A DNA stretch of 51,305 nt. Origin: Bacillota bacterium (GTDB lineage Bacteria > Bacillota > Clostridia > Christensenellales > Christensenellaceae). Location of the stretch: positions 1 to 51,305 of the forward strand of contig JAEWMJ010000017.1 in assembly GCA_023393165.1 (NCBI GenBank), written 5' to 3'. Below the pieces are notes generated by a model. The model saw only the letters and a list, made by a program, of their open reading frames with translations, was not told the DNA's origin and searched no databases. Each line of letters begins with the position of its first letter. Position 1 is the stretch's first letter. Shown in pieces: positions 16,810 to 25,629 of the stretch. Position numbers and translations under genes: made by a program.

Positions 16810-17000
16810 GCTGCTGAGAAGGCCTAACTACTGTGTTATTTTTCCGCTTTCCCACTTCACTGCGATTCGCGCTGCGCGTCAGCGCTTTTCTAAGTAATGC
16901 GCTTGCGCTCATCGCGCGTTCAGTGAGCGTTCGCTTCCCTTCATCTGCCTTTGGGCAGCGGTCAGCTTCGCTCTCCTCAGCGTAGGCCTTTCAACAGCCT
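16810..17000 (+). repeat. Dispersed repeat with terminal inverted repeats, copy 2
   Basis: A 191-base element in the gap between the aldo/keto reductase and thiolase genes. The left end GGCTGCTGAGAAGGCCTA (from 16809) pairs with the right end TAGGCCTTTCAACAGCC with one mismatch and one bulge. It shares ends and internal blocks with 169-403. It interrupts what would otherwise be a closely spaced operon. The remaining gap to the thiolase (17001-17070) is AT-rich with no clear promoter. Confidence 0.75.
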
Positions 17001-17070
17001 TCATAAAAAATAAAGAAAATCGTTGTAAAACCAAACTGATTATTCGATGAATTTAATTGTGAGGTAAGGT

Positions 17071-18264
17071 ATGGAAGAAGTTTATATAATATCCGCCTGC
17101 AGGACGGCAATCGGATCGTTCGGCGGGACGCTGAAGGATGTTCCCGCGGTAACGCTGGGCGAGACGGTGATCCGGGAGGCTTTAAACCGCGTCGGCATAC
17201 CGGCGGGTGATGTGGACGAGGTAATCATGGGCAATGTGCTGCAAAGCGGACTCGGCCAGAATCCGGCCCGTCAGGCGGCCGTTACGGCAGGCCTTCCCGT
17301 TGAAACGCCCGCCATGACAATCAACAAAGTGTGCGGCTCGGGGCTGAAGGCCGTCAACCTCGCGGCGCTATCCATAAAAGCGGGAGAGGATAACTGCGCG
17401 GTTGCCGGCGGCATGGAAAACATGTCCCGGGCGCCTTATCTGCTGCAGGATTACCGGAACGGCGGACGCATGGGGGACGGCAAAATCGTGGACGAAATGA
17501 TCTGCGACGGGTTATGGGACGCGTTCAGCGACTATCACATGGGCGTCACAGCGGAAAACATCGCTGAAAAATACGGGATCACCAGGGAGGAACAGGACGC
17601 GTTTGCGGCCGCATCCCAGCAGAAGTGCGAAGCGGCGCAGAACCAAAACAGGTTTGCGGATGAAATTACAGCAGTCCTTATCCCCCGGAAAAAAGACGGT
17701 CCGATGCTGTTTGACAGGGACGAATACCCAAGAAAGGGAGTTGCCGCCGCAGGCATCGCCGCCTTGAAACCGGCGTTTCAAAAGGACGGCACGGTAACCG
17801 CGGCAAACGCTTCGGGCATCAACGACGGCGCGGCGGCGCTTTTGCTGGCGTCAAAAAGTTTTATTCAGGAACGCAATATAAAGCCGCTTGCAAAAATAGT
17901 ATCCTGGGGTTCAAAGGGTGTGGAACCCGAAATCATGGGAATGGGGCCTGTGCCCTCGGTAAGGCAGGCGCTCGCCCGCGCGGGCTTGAATATTGAAGAT
18001 ATAGGCTTGGTTGAGGCAAACGAGGCGTTCGCGGCGCAGGCGATCGCTGTCTCTCGCGTGCTTGACCTGGATATGGAAAAGGTGAATGTAAATGGTGGGG
18101 CCATCGCCCTGGGGCATCCGATCGGCGCGTCCGGCGCGCGCATACTCGTATCCCTGCTTTATGAAATGAAAAAAAGAAATTGCCGGTACGGTCTTGGGAC
18201 GCTATGCATCGGGGGCGGCATGGGCGAGGCGATCATCGTGGAGCGGGATCAGGTCTGCCGGTAG
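17071..18264 (+). CDS. thlA: Acetyl-CoA acetyltransferase (thiolase)
   Basis: A 397-aa thiolase II. The nucleophilic Cys is C88 in NKVCGSGLKAVN. ALGHPIGASGARI carries the catalytic His and CIGGGMGEA the second Cys. NEAFAAQA is also present. It splits acetoacetyl-CoA to two acetyl-CoA or condenses them. With hbd and crotonase it connects crotonyl-CoA to acetyl-CoA, giving either energy from acetate or a butyrate route. GAGGTAAGG before ATG 17071 is a good ribosome binding site. Length is standard. Confidence 0.95.
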   Translation: MEEVYIISACRTAIGSFGGTLKDVPAVTLGETVIREALNRVGIPAGDVDEVIMGNVLQSGLGQNPARQAAVTAGLPVETPAMTINKVCGSGLKAVNLAALSIKAGEDNCAVAGGMENMSRAPYLLQDYRNGGRMGDGKIVDEMICDGLWDAFSDYHMGVTAENIAEKYGITREEQDAFAAASQQKCEAAQNQNRFADEITAVLIPRKKDGPMLFDRDEYPRKGVAAAGIAALKPAFQKDGTVTAANASGINDGAAALLLASKSFIQERNIKPLAKIVSWGSKGVEPEIMGMGPVPSVRQALARAGLNIEDIGLVEANEAFAAQAIAVSRVLDLDMEKVNVNGGAIALGHPIGASGARILVSLLYEMKKRNCRYGLGTLCIGGGMGEAIIVERDQVCR

Positions 18265-18277
18265 AAAGAAGGTTGTT

Positions 18278-19057
18278 ATGGAATATATCGAATTCAAGGT
18301 TCAAAAACAAACCGGCATTCTGACAATTTCACGCGCGGAGGCGCTGAATGCCCTGAATACAGGAGTCCTTGAGGAACTGAAAGGGACTGTGGACGCAATA
18401 AGGGAAATGAAGGACATACGGTGCCTGGTGGTTACCGGTTCGGGCGGCAAATCCTTTGTCGCCGGAGCGGATATCGCGGAGATGTTCAAAATGGACGCCG
18501 CTGCCGGCCGGGAATTCAGCCAGTTTGGAAGCGGGTTGTTTATGGATATCGAAACGCTGCCTATGCCGGTGATTGCGGCTGTGAACGGGTACGCGTTGGG
18601 CGGAGGCTGCGAGCTTGCGCTCGCATGCGACATCCGCATCGCGTCCGAAAATGCCGTATTCGGCCAGCCGGAAACGGGGCTGGGGCTTATCCCCGGATTC
18701 GGCGGAACGCAGCGCCTTGCGCGGATCGTTGGGCCTGCAAAGGCAAAGGAACTGATTTTTGCCGGGACACGTATAAATGCGCGGGAAGCCCTCGAAGCCG
18801 GGCTAGTGAACCGCGTGGTGCCGCAGGACGCGCTGACGGCGGAAGCCATGGCTCTTGCGGAAAAAATCTCAGCCAACGCGCCCGTGGCCGTGAGGCTTTC
18901 AAAACAGGCGATCAATCACGGGATGCAGTGCGATATTGTGACTGCCATGCATATTGAAACGGAAATGTTTGCGCAGTGTTTTTACAGCAGGGATTCCAAA
19001 AAAGGGATGCAAGCGTTTCTCAATAAGGAAAAAAACGTCCGGTTTGACAACGAATGA
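18278..19057 (+). CDS. crt: Enoyl-CoA hydratase (crotonase)
   Basis: A 259-aa crotonase. The oxyanion-hole region is GKSFVAGADIAEM and NGYALGGGCELAL. The two catalytic glutamates are in GGGCELAL and GQPETGLGLIPGFGG. It hydrates crotonyl-CoA to 3-hydroxybutyryl-CoA. I take ATG 18278 (MEYIEFKVQ), just after the thiolase stop and AGAAGG; the frame extends upstream inside the thiolase gene but that part is not crotonase-like. The genes are 13 bases apart and probably cotranscribed. Confidence 0.93.
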   Translation: MEYIEFKVQKQTGILTISRAEALNALNTGVLEELKGTVDAIREMKDIRCLVVTGSGGKSFVAGADIAEMFKMDAAAGREFSQFGSGLFMDIETLPMPVIAAVNGYALGGGCELALACDIRIASENAVFGQPETGLGLIPGFGGTQRLARIVGPAKAKELIFAGTRINAREALEAGLVNRVVPQDALTAEAMALAEKISANAPVAVRLSKQAINHGMQCDIVTAMHIETEMFAQCFYSRDSKKGMQAFLNKEKNVRFDNE

Positions 19058-19118
19058 TATGAATGTCGGTTGACGGGCGTACCGGATAAAATGATAAGAT
19101 TGGAAGGGAGAAAACCAA

Positions 19119-19910
19119 ATGGATTTAATGTTAAAGGATAAACTGATTCTGGTCACGGGATCAACATCGGGAATAGGCAAAGCCATTGCGAAGGAACTCT
19201 TGCATGAAGGCGCAAGGGTGGTGATCAACGAGCCCAATGCGGACAACGTAAAAAAAGTGGCGCAGGAACTTTCTGCGATCGGCGCCGCATACACGGCTGC
19301 CGGAGACCTCTCCAACATGGAAGGCGCGCAAAAGGTGATCGACGCGGTGGAATCCTACGGCGAGCTGGACGTGCTGGTAAACAACGCGGGCGTATACTGG
19401 GCTTCTCCGTTCGAAACCTGCAGCGATGAGGAATGGATGCGGATGTTCAACATCAACCTGTTCAGCATGGTGCGCCTCTGCCGGCATTTTTTACCCAAAA
19501 TGATCAAGCGCAACAGCGGCAAAATCCTGTGCTCCGCAAGCGAAGTCGCCATCAAACCCCTGCCCACGTTCCCACATTACTGCGCTTCCAAGGCCGCCGT
19601 AATGAATCTGGCGCGCGGCATGGCGGAATTGACCAAGGGCACCAGGGTAACGGTCAATTGCCTGCTGCCCGGCCCCACCTGGACGGAAGGCACTGCGGAG
19701 TACCAGACCGGCGTTGCCGAATCAAAGGGCATGACCATAGAAGAGCATGTGGAGGATTACTTCAATAATTTTGACCCGACGTCCCTGGTGCGCAGATGGG
19801 TGGATCCGCGGGAGATCGCCACAACCGTTGCGTACTACTGTTCCGAACTTTCCGCCGCGACAAACGGCGCGCCCATCCGTATGGAGGGCGGCCTCATCAG
19901 AAGCATTTAA
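19119..19910 (+). CDS. Short-chain dehydrogenase/reductase
   Basis: A 263-aa classical SDR. The NAD(P) motif is TGSTSGIG, followed by NNAG (VLVNNAGVYWAS), a catalytic Ser in CSASEVA and the YCASK active-site Tyr and Lys. It oxidises or reduces a hydroxyl or keto group on an unidentified substrate. An acidic residue after strand 2 (NEPNAD) leaves the cofactor open. A weak TTGACG lies at 19070, but I cannot find a convincing -10. It is the last gene of the catabolic cluster and is followed by a strong terminator. Confidence 0.9.
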   Translation: MDLMLKDKLILVTGSTSGIGKAIAKELLHEGARVVINEPNADNVKKVAQELSAIGAAYTAAGDLSNMEGAQKVIDAVESYGELDVLVNNAGVYWASPFETCSDEEWMRMFNINLFSMVRLCRHFLPKMIKRNSGKILCSASEVAIKPLPTFPHYCASKAAVMNLARGMAELTKGTRVTVNCLLPGPTWTEGTAEYQTGVAESKGMTIEEHVEDYFNNFDPTSLVRRWVDPREIATTVAYYCSELSAATNGAPIRMEGGLIRSI

Positions 19911-19925
19911 CCTTCAACCGTATTG

Positions 19926-19959
19926 AACCTCCGGTTTGTTTGGTGACCGGAGGTTTTTC
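19926..19959 (+). terminator. Rho-independent terminator ending the catabolic cluster
   Basis: Perfect 10-base stem AACCTCCGGT (19926-19935) / ACCGGAGGTT (19946-19955), then a T run. The outer stem AACCTCCG/CGGAGGTT recurs in the terminators at 30542 and 36737. Confidence 0.9.
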
Positions 19960-20060
19960 TGCATGAATGTGACAAAACTGTTAGTTCCCTGTAAGCCAAT
20001 GAAATGGTTTGCTGGGAGTTTTTTTATTATATTTCAATCAAAAGCTGTGAGGAGAAAATT

Positions 20061-21941
20061 ATGAAAAAAATCTTTTTGTATGTATGCGCGGCCGTATTGT
20101 GCATAACGCTTTTCCCCAACGGAGCCCGTGCCGCCGGGATGTGGGAGAAGACGACGGAAGAATTCGGAATTATCGCGGACGAATATATGGAAAAAGTTCT
20201 GAATGAATACCATATTGCAGGCTGCGCCGTGTCCGTGGTGAAGGACGGCCGGTTGTTTTTCTGTAAAGGCTGGGGCTATGCGGATATTAAAAACAAAACA
20301 GCCGTCGATCCGGAATCGACCGTTTTTCAGATTGCCTCTGTTTCCAAGCTGTTTACGGCGACCGCCGCCATGCAGATGGTTGAGCAGGGAAAGCTTTCCC
20401 TCAGAGACGACGTAAACAAGTATCTGACGGCGTTTCAGGTGGATAACCCATATTCAGAGCCTGTGACCTTAGAGGAGCTTTTAACGCATACGGCCGGGTT
20501 GGATGACAGGATCCCGCTGTACTTAAGATCCAACGGCGAAATTTTATATGATTCCATGGAACCCCTGGAAGATGTGCTGAAAAAGAATCTTCCCCCTGTT
20601 GTCCGGGAACCGGGGACATATTGCCAGTACAGCGTATATGGAATGGCCCTGGCAGGATATCTCGTTCAGGAGGCGTCCGGCCAACCGGTTGACACCTATA
20701 TAACCGGTCATATTTTAAAACCGCTCCGAATGGACGGATCTTCGTACGGTTTAATCGGAGCAGTGCTTCCCCAAATGGCAAGGCCGTACAAATATCAGGA
20801 TGGAGCATACAGGGAAACGGCGTATACCCTGATCAGCGACGGGCCGAGCGGGTCGATCTGCGCAACCGCTGCGGACATGTCGAAGTTTATGCTCATGGAG
20901 CTGAACGGAGGAGTTTTAGACGGCGTCAGGATACTGGACGAAAATTCGATTAATCATATGCAGGCGCATCATTATCCTCAGGACGGCAGGCTGACCGGTT
21001 ACGGATTAGGCTTTTACGAGACTATAAGAAACGGGCACAGGACTATTGAACACGGCGGTTATTTACCGTCCTTTTCTTCAAAGCTGACGTTACTTCCCGA
21101 AGAGAATATCGGAATGTTTATTGCCATCAATACGGATTCGCCGGACAGCAGCAGGGTCTGCAATGAATTTACGGATCTTTTTTACGGTTATTTCACGGAG
21201 CATATCGGAAACACGGATGCACTGAATGCCGCAGCCGCCGATATCCCGCTTGATATAGAGCCGGGTAAAATAAACGGCGATTATTCGTTCGGCGCATTCA
21301 GCCTGCGGGATGCAACAAAATTCAAATCACTGTTTGTTGCCTGCAATATAAGGTGCGAAGCATCGGGGGACCTTGTATTCTCAGCAGAAGATATTAAATG
21401 GAGTTTTAAATATATCGGCGGCGGATTCTTTTATGACAAAGAAAATGGAAACTATTGCAGCGTTACCGGGGATGACGGCAAAGTGATCCTGCATATTCTG
21501 GGAGGAGATTATGAGAAGGTGCCGCCTGTCAATAAAATACTGTTTCAAATCTCGGCGGCATATGTCCTGATGTGTGCGGCGCTGAGCATACTTTTGATAA
21601 TTAGAATGATCAGAAAGAAGGAAACATGGCCCCGCCTTGTCCCCAAAAAGGTGCTGCTGCCGTTGTGCCTGCTGATGATGGGATACTATGCGCTGAATGG
21701 AATCATGGCGCTTTTGGCCGCAGCGGCGGATACCTTTCTTGTGATTTATCTCATTATGCCCTCCATTGCAACAGTCTGTTATGGCGCATTGGGATTAACG
21801 GTTGCCGGATCGATACTACTGTGCCGTTCATGGAAGATATGCCCCGGTAAATTAAGTGAAAAGGCATTTTTCACTGCTTTTCTGGCTTTATCCGTACTGA
21901 CGCATGTGTTTATGTATACAATGAACGGCTTTTCCATTTAG
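20061..21941 (+). CDS. Membrane-anchored serine hydrolase of the class C beta-lactamase / PBP family
   Basis: A 626-aa protein. An N-terminal signal segment ends near ARAAG. The beta-lactamase-like domain (about 30-390) has the nucleophile motif S93-V-S-K96 and EHGG in place of the third motif. The second motif, usually Tyr-Ser-Asn, reads Y190-S-V, so the Asn is missing. A linker beta domain (about 410-480) and four or so membrane helices near the C-terminus follow. Such proteins act on peptidoglycan peptides, D-amino-acid peptides or esters, outside the cell. ATG 20061 with GGAG at 20051 is chosen over an upstream start because the signal peptide begins there. The two-component genes downstream may control it. 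Confidence 0.85.
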   Translation: MKKIFLYVCAAVLCITLFPNGARAAGMWEKTTEEFGIIADEYMEKVLNEYHIAGCAVSVVKDGRLFFCKGWGYADIKNKTAVDPESTVFQIASVSKLFTATAAMQMVEQGKLSLRDDVNKYLTAFQVDNPYSEPVTLEELLTHTAGLDDRIPLYLRSNGEILYDSMEPLEDVLKKNLPPVVREPGTYCQYSVYGMALAGYLVQEASGQPVDTYITGHILKPLRMDGSSYGLIGAVLPQMARPYKYQDGAYRETAYTLISDGPSGSICATAADMSKFMLMELNGGVLDGVRILDENSINHMQAHHYPQDGRLTGYGLGFYETIRNGHRTIEHGGYLPSFSSKLTLLPEENIGMFIAINTDSPDSSRVCNEFTDLFYGYFTEHIGNTDALNAAAADIPLDIEPGKINGDYSFGAFSLRDATKFKSLFVACNIRCEASGDLVFSAEDIKWSFKYIGGGFFYDKENGNYCSVTGDDGKVILHILGGDYEKVPPVNKILFQISAAYVLMCAALSILLIIRMIRKKETWPRLVPKKVLLPLCLLMMGYYALNGIMALLAAAADTFLVIYLIMPSIATVCYGALGLTVAGSILLCRSWKICPGKLSEKAFFTAFLALSVLTHVFMYTMNGFSI

Positions 21942-22079
21942 CCTCCGCTGCTTTTCAGAGGAGCGCATATCCGCCTATGAAAACTAATGAGAGGGATGAT
22001 GTCGGGAACCGGCGCTTTTCCGTATCCGGATACCTTTGAAGCGGCGAAAACATATTTTAAAACCGGCCGTTTCATAATA

Positions 22080-22088
22080 TGGTATAAT
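22080..22088 (+). promoter_or_regulatory. Extended -10 promoter element
   Basis: TGGTATAAT, a TG-n-TATAAT extended -10, 28 bases before the response regulator start. I see no good -35, which extended -10 promoters can do without. The gap 21942-22079 shows no gene. Confidence 0.5.
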
Positions 22089-22116
22089 CATAGCAAACAA
22101 TAAAGGAAAGAGAATT

Positions 22117-22797
22117 ATGCCGGGTGAAAAAATATTAATCATAGACGATGAAACTCCGATCGCCGATTTGCTTGCATACGGTCTTGGCAAAGAGAGCTTT
22201 TCATGCAAAACATCGGGCAGCGGATCCCTGGGACTTGTCCTGATCGAAGAATTCAGGCCGGATCTTCTTATTCTGGACTGGATGCTTCCCGATATCGCCG
22301 GATTGGATATCTGCAAGATGGTTACCGAAAAATACAACATTCCGATCATCATGCTCACCGCAAAATCCAGTATTGAAGACAAGGTGCTGGGGCTCGAATT
22401 CGGCGCGGACGACTATATCACAAAACCTTTCGATATGAGAGAGGTTGCCGCCAGGGTAAAAAATGTTTTCCGGAGAAGAAATGTCTCAGGAAATCACGGC
22501 GGGGACAGGATCCAGATCCGGGACGTCCTGATATTAAAAAACGAACACAGGGTTCTCAAACGCGGTCAGGAAGTGGACTTGACGCCAAAGGAATACGGTC
22601 TGCTCCTGACACTGTGCGAAAACAGGGGGATCGTTTTTTCCAGAAGCAGGCTTTTAGACCTTATCTGGGGGTATGAGTTTGCGGGAGATACCAGGACGGT
22701 GGATATGCATATACAGAGAATAAGAAAAAAGCTTGATCTGGAAAACCTAATCACAACGGTATTTGGAGTGGGGTACAGAATGGAAAATCGGGAGTAG
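22117..22797 (+). CDS. OmpR-family response regulator
   Basis: A 226-aa two-domain regulator. The receiver has the acidic pair at D10/D11, the phosphorylation site D54 in LILDWMLPD and the Lys of ITKPFD. The C-terminal winged helix carries LTPKEYGLLLTLCENRG and the recognition region TRTVDMHIQRIRKKL. The kinase gene starts 9 bases downstream. Targets probably include the envelope genes around it. Confidence 0.95.
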   Translation: MPGEKILIIDDETPIADLLAYGLGKESFSCKTSGSGSLGLVLIEEFRPDLLILDWMLPDIAGLDICKMVTEKYNIPIIMLTAKSSIEDKVLGLEFGADDYITKPFDMREVAARVKNVFRRRNVSGNHGGDRIQIRDVLILKNEHRVLKRGQEVDLTPKEYGLLLTLCENRGIVFSRSRLLDLIWGYEFAGDTRTVDMHIQRIRKKLDLENLITTVFGVGYRMENRE

Positions 22798-22806
22798 CGC
22801 GCAGGC

Positions 22807-24288
22807 ATGAAATTATCGATACAATGGAAGATGCTGATCGGCTTTTCCCTGCTTTTTCTGACGGCCTTTCTGATTTTAAACTACTTTGTAAGCGGCAAAA
22901 TAGAGAGCAATAACGAAAAGGCAATCAGTCAGGAATTGGCGTCTGTGAAGGAAAACTGCAATATATTTGTTAGGCAGGCGCTGGTAGACAACCAGTATAA
23001 TAATAACAGTACGGATTTTGAAAGGATGTCCGGCAATCTGCCGGAGTCGCTTTCCGCCGCCTTTAATTGCGATATCGGGATATATTCCCTCTCCGGAAAA
23101 CTCCTGGGTTCAACCGATCCTCAGGATTTCGGCGCTGCGGATCTGGATGATTTAAAGAATGCGGTGCGCGGCCAGTCTTCTTATACCATTGTTTATGCGG
23201 GAGAGCAGGTGAAGGTTTATTTTTCATACCCCGTCGTCATAGAGAACAACAAATTGGGAATACTGCGCATGATCAGGGATTACTCCGCTTTATACGGGCA
23301 GGGCAGGGATATCACAAACTTTATATATATGATCACCGTCGTCATATTTGCCGCCGTATTTGTGTTTTCTTTTCTGCTCTCAAGAAATATTACGCTTCCT
23401 CTCTCCAGGCTTGCAAGATTTACAAACGAGGTGGCACGGGGAAATATGGACGTCCCCGCACTGCGCGGGAGAAAAGATGAAATAGGGGAGTTGTATTCCA
23501 ATTTTTCCTGGATGGTAAAACAAATCAAACATCAGATCAATACGATCGAAAGGGACAGGGACGAATTAAAACAGCTCATTGAGCATAAAAAAAATTTTTA
23601 TGATAATGTTACGCATGAGCTGAAAACCCCGCTGACTTCCATCCTGGGGTACGCGCAGATGATCCGGGAAAACGGTTTTCATGATCCGGAGTTTTTTGAC
23701 AAGGCGACGGAGCATATCGTCAAGGAATCCCAGAGGCTGCATGCAATGGTGCTCGCCCTTCTCGAACTGTCCGGGCAGATCGGCGGTATTGACGAAAAAT
23801 ACGAGAATACCGATATCGGAAAGCTTTTATCTGAAACCTGCGAAGGCATGGCTTTCCGCGCGCAAAGATACGGAAACACAATCAATGTCCAGGCGGAAAA
23901 AGGTCTTGCGGTGAACGGAAGCAGAAACAAGCTTAAGCAGGTATTCATCAACATCATTGATAACGCTATCAAATATGGTTTGCCCAACGAAGAAATAAAG
24001 GCCGCAGCTTTTGCCGCCGGGGGCTTTATAAATATAACGATACAAAACAAAGGCGTTGGAATACCGGAGGACGAACTTGGACAAATCTTTGAACCCTTTT
24101 ACAGAGCGGACAAGCGCAGATCCAGGGAAATGGGTAGCTGCGGGCTGGGCCTGTGTATCTGCAAAGAAATCATCGAAAAGCATAATGGCGAGATCACGGT
24201 TCAAAGCGTACCCAACCAAACGACAACGGTTTATATAAAACTTCCTGCGCTCAAAACGGAAACGGGGGAAAACTTGTATGAAGAATAA
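22807..24288 (+). CDS. Sensor histidine kinase with HAMP domain
   Basis: A 493-aa membrane kinase. Transmembrane helix 1 is at about 9-28. An extracellular sensor of about 140 residues follows, then helix 2 at about 171-192, HAMP, the phospho-acceptor H270 in DNVTHELKTPL, and an ATPase domain with the N box (NIIDNAIKYG), IPEDELGQIFEPFYR and GLGLCICKEI. It pairs with the upstream OmpR regulator. The lipoprotein gene downstream starts 11 bases before its stop, so expression is coupled and the lipoprotein may be an accessory sensor. Confidence 0.95.
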   Translation: MKLSIQWKMLIGFSLLFLTAFLILNYFVSGKIESNNEKAISQELASVKENCNIFVRQALVDNQYNNNSTDFERMSGNLPESLSAAFNCDIGIYSLSGKLLGSTDPQDFGAADLDDLKNAVRGQSSYTIVYAGEQVKVYFSYPVVIENNKLGILRMIRDYSALYGQGRDITNFIYMITVVIFAAVFVFSFLLSRNITLPLSRLARFTNEVARGNMDVPALRGRKDEIGELYSNFSWMVKQIKHQINTIERDRDELKQLIEHKKNFYDNVTHELKTPLTSILGYAQMIRENGFHDPEFFDKATEHIVKESQRLHAMVLALLELSGQIGGIDEKYENTDIGKLLSETCEGMAFRAQRYGNTINVQAEKGLAVNGSRNKLKQVFINIIDNAIKYGLPNEEIKAAAFAAGGFINITIQNKGVGIPEDELGQIFEPFYRADKRRSREMGSCGLGLCICKEIIEKHNGEITVQSVPNQTTTVYIKLPALKTETGENLYEE

Positions 24289-25456
24289 AGGCAGAGGTAT
24301 TGTTTGGGCCGTCCTTGTTCTTGTTGGCATCTTTTCTCTCTGCTCCTGCACGGATAAAAAACCCAGGACAGTCGTTTTGGAAGACTCGGCCCAAGCCAGC
24401 GGCGCTGCGGAAAGCGGAAAGGTTTATCTATACAACTCTTTCAGCATCATTGATAACGAACCACTGGATGAACAGCTTTTCGGCTGGGTGGATAACAATA
24501 ATGCGGCGGATCTTATATATAAAGAAAAAACAGGAGAGTCGACCATCGAAAGCGTAAACTATAAATACCATTTTACAAAGGAAATCATGCCGCTGACGGA
24601 TGATATCATAAACTACGGCCTGTCCCCTGACGGGCGCAATCTGGCCTATGTTCAAAAAGGCGGAGATCAAATGCGTTTCTTAGTAAGAGAAATCAAGTCC
24701 GGGACAGAAAAGGAGCTTTCCGGAATGGACGGGGAGTTTTTGATCAGCGGCGTCGGGATAGGATGGTCAAAAAACGGCAGGTATCTTACGTACTCCCTTT
24801 ACGACTATGATACCAGTACATATAACGCGGCAATATTTGATTTGAATAACGGAGAGTCCCGGCAGATCACTTTGACATTGCCCAAAGCGGACGAAAGCGC
24901 CCAATCGGATATTCTGTCCGCGGCAGTATCGGATGATGGGGAAAAACTGCTGATTTCTGTCGCTTATAACGCAAACAATGAAACTTCTACAAATTCCGCA
25001 TTTTTATACAGTATCAAAACAAACGCCTTGATTCCTGCGAAAGAATTTCAGTCGTATAGAATCAGATATCCGGATTTTCTGAGTGCAAATGAAATAATGT
25101 TTATCGACGGGAACAGTTCTAAACTGTATTTGTATGATATGGAAAAAGACGAAACCACCGAGATCGGAGATTACATATCATATTTTAAGCTTTCCAATGA
25201 CGGTAAAAATATCGTATACGCAGAATATTCCGATGATAAGGAATATCAGATCTATACGGCGTCGTTAAACGGAACGGCTCTCGTCAATAAAACGCAGGTT
25301 TACCAGGGATTATATCCGCAGGATATCTGGTGGTCCCAGGATAAAAGCAAGATACTCCTCCGGGGATGGTTCATACATATCTACCTCAAGCCTGAAGCAG
25401 TTCCGGCGGAGGATTTCGGCAACATATTGGAAACTATAATCATTGAGCTTCAATAG
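24278..25456 (+). CDS. Lipoprotein with TolB/WD40-like beta-propeller repeats
   Basis: A 392-aa protein with a signal peptide and lipobox ending SLCSC, so lipid-anchored on the outer face of the membrane. The rest shows repeated blade-like patterns such as LSPDGRNLAYV, WSKNGRYLTY, VSDDGEKLLI and LSNDGKNIVYAEY, each resembling the TolB/PD40 strand signature (SPDGxxIaf). No enzymatic motif is visible. It overlaps the histidine kinase gene by 11 bases. A role in ligand sensing with that kinase is inferred from the coupling only. Confidence 0.8.
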   Translation: MKNKGRGIVWAVLVLVGIFSLCSCTDKKPRTVVLEDSAQASGAAESGKVYLYNSFSIIDNEPLDEQLFGWVDNNNAADLIYKEKTGESTIESVNYKYHFTKEIMPLTDDIINYGLSPDGRNLAYVQKGGDQMRFLVREIKSGTEKELSGMDGEFLISGVGIGWSKNGRYLTYSLYDYDTSTYNAAIFDLNNGESRQITLTLPKADESAQSDILSAAVSDDGEKLLISVAYNANNETSTNSAFLYSIKTNALIPAKEFQSYRIRYPDFLSANEIMFIDGNSSKLYLYDMEKDETTEIGDYISYFKLSNDGKNIVYAEYSDDKEYQIYTASLNGTALVNKTQVYQGLYPQDIWWSQDKSKILLRGWFIHIYLKPEAVPAEDFGNILETIIIELQ

Positions 25457-25478
25457 TTAATTATTTTTCTTGTTTTCT

Positions 25479-25507
25479 GCCGTGTTTTTAATAACACGGC
25501 TTTTTTT
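25479..25507 (+). terminator. Rho-independent terminator
   Basis: Stem GCCGTGTT (25479-25486) / AACACGGC (25493-25500) followed by seven T. It ends the serine hydrolase/two-component/lipoprotein region. Confidence 0.9.
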
Positions 25508-25629
25508 GTTCCGACTGTTTCTACCTGTAATTATTTTGTTACATTTTTTTTACATTTCAAATATACATCCGCAAAATTTGTAATTTATACTCGAAAAATA
25601 AGTTATAATAAGTAAACGGGAGATAAAAT

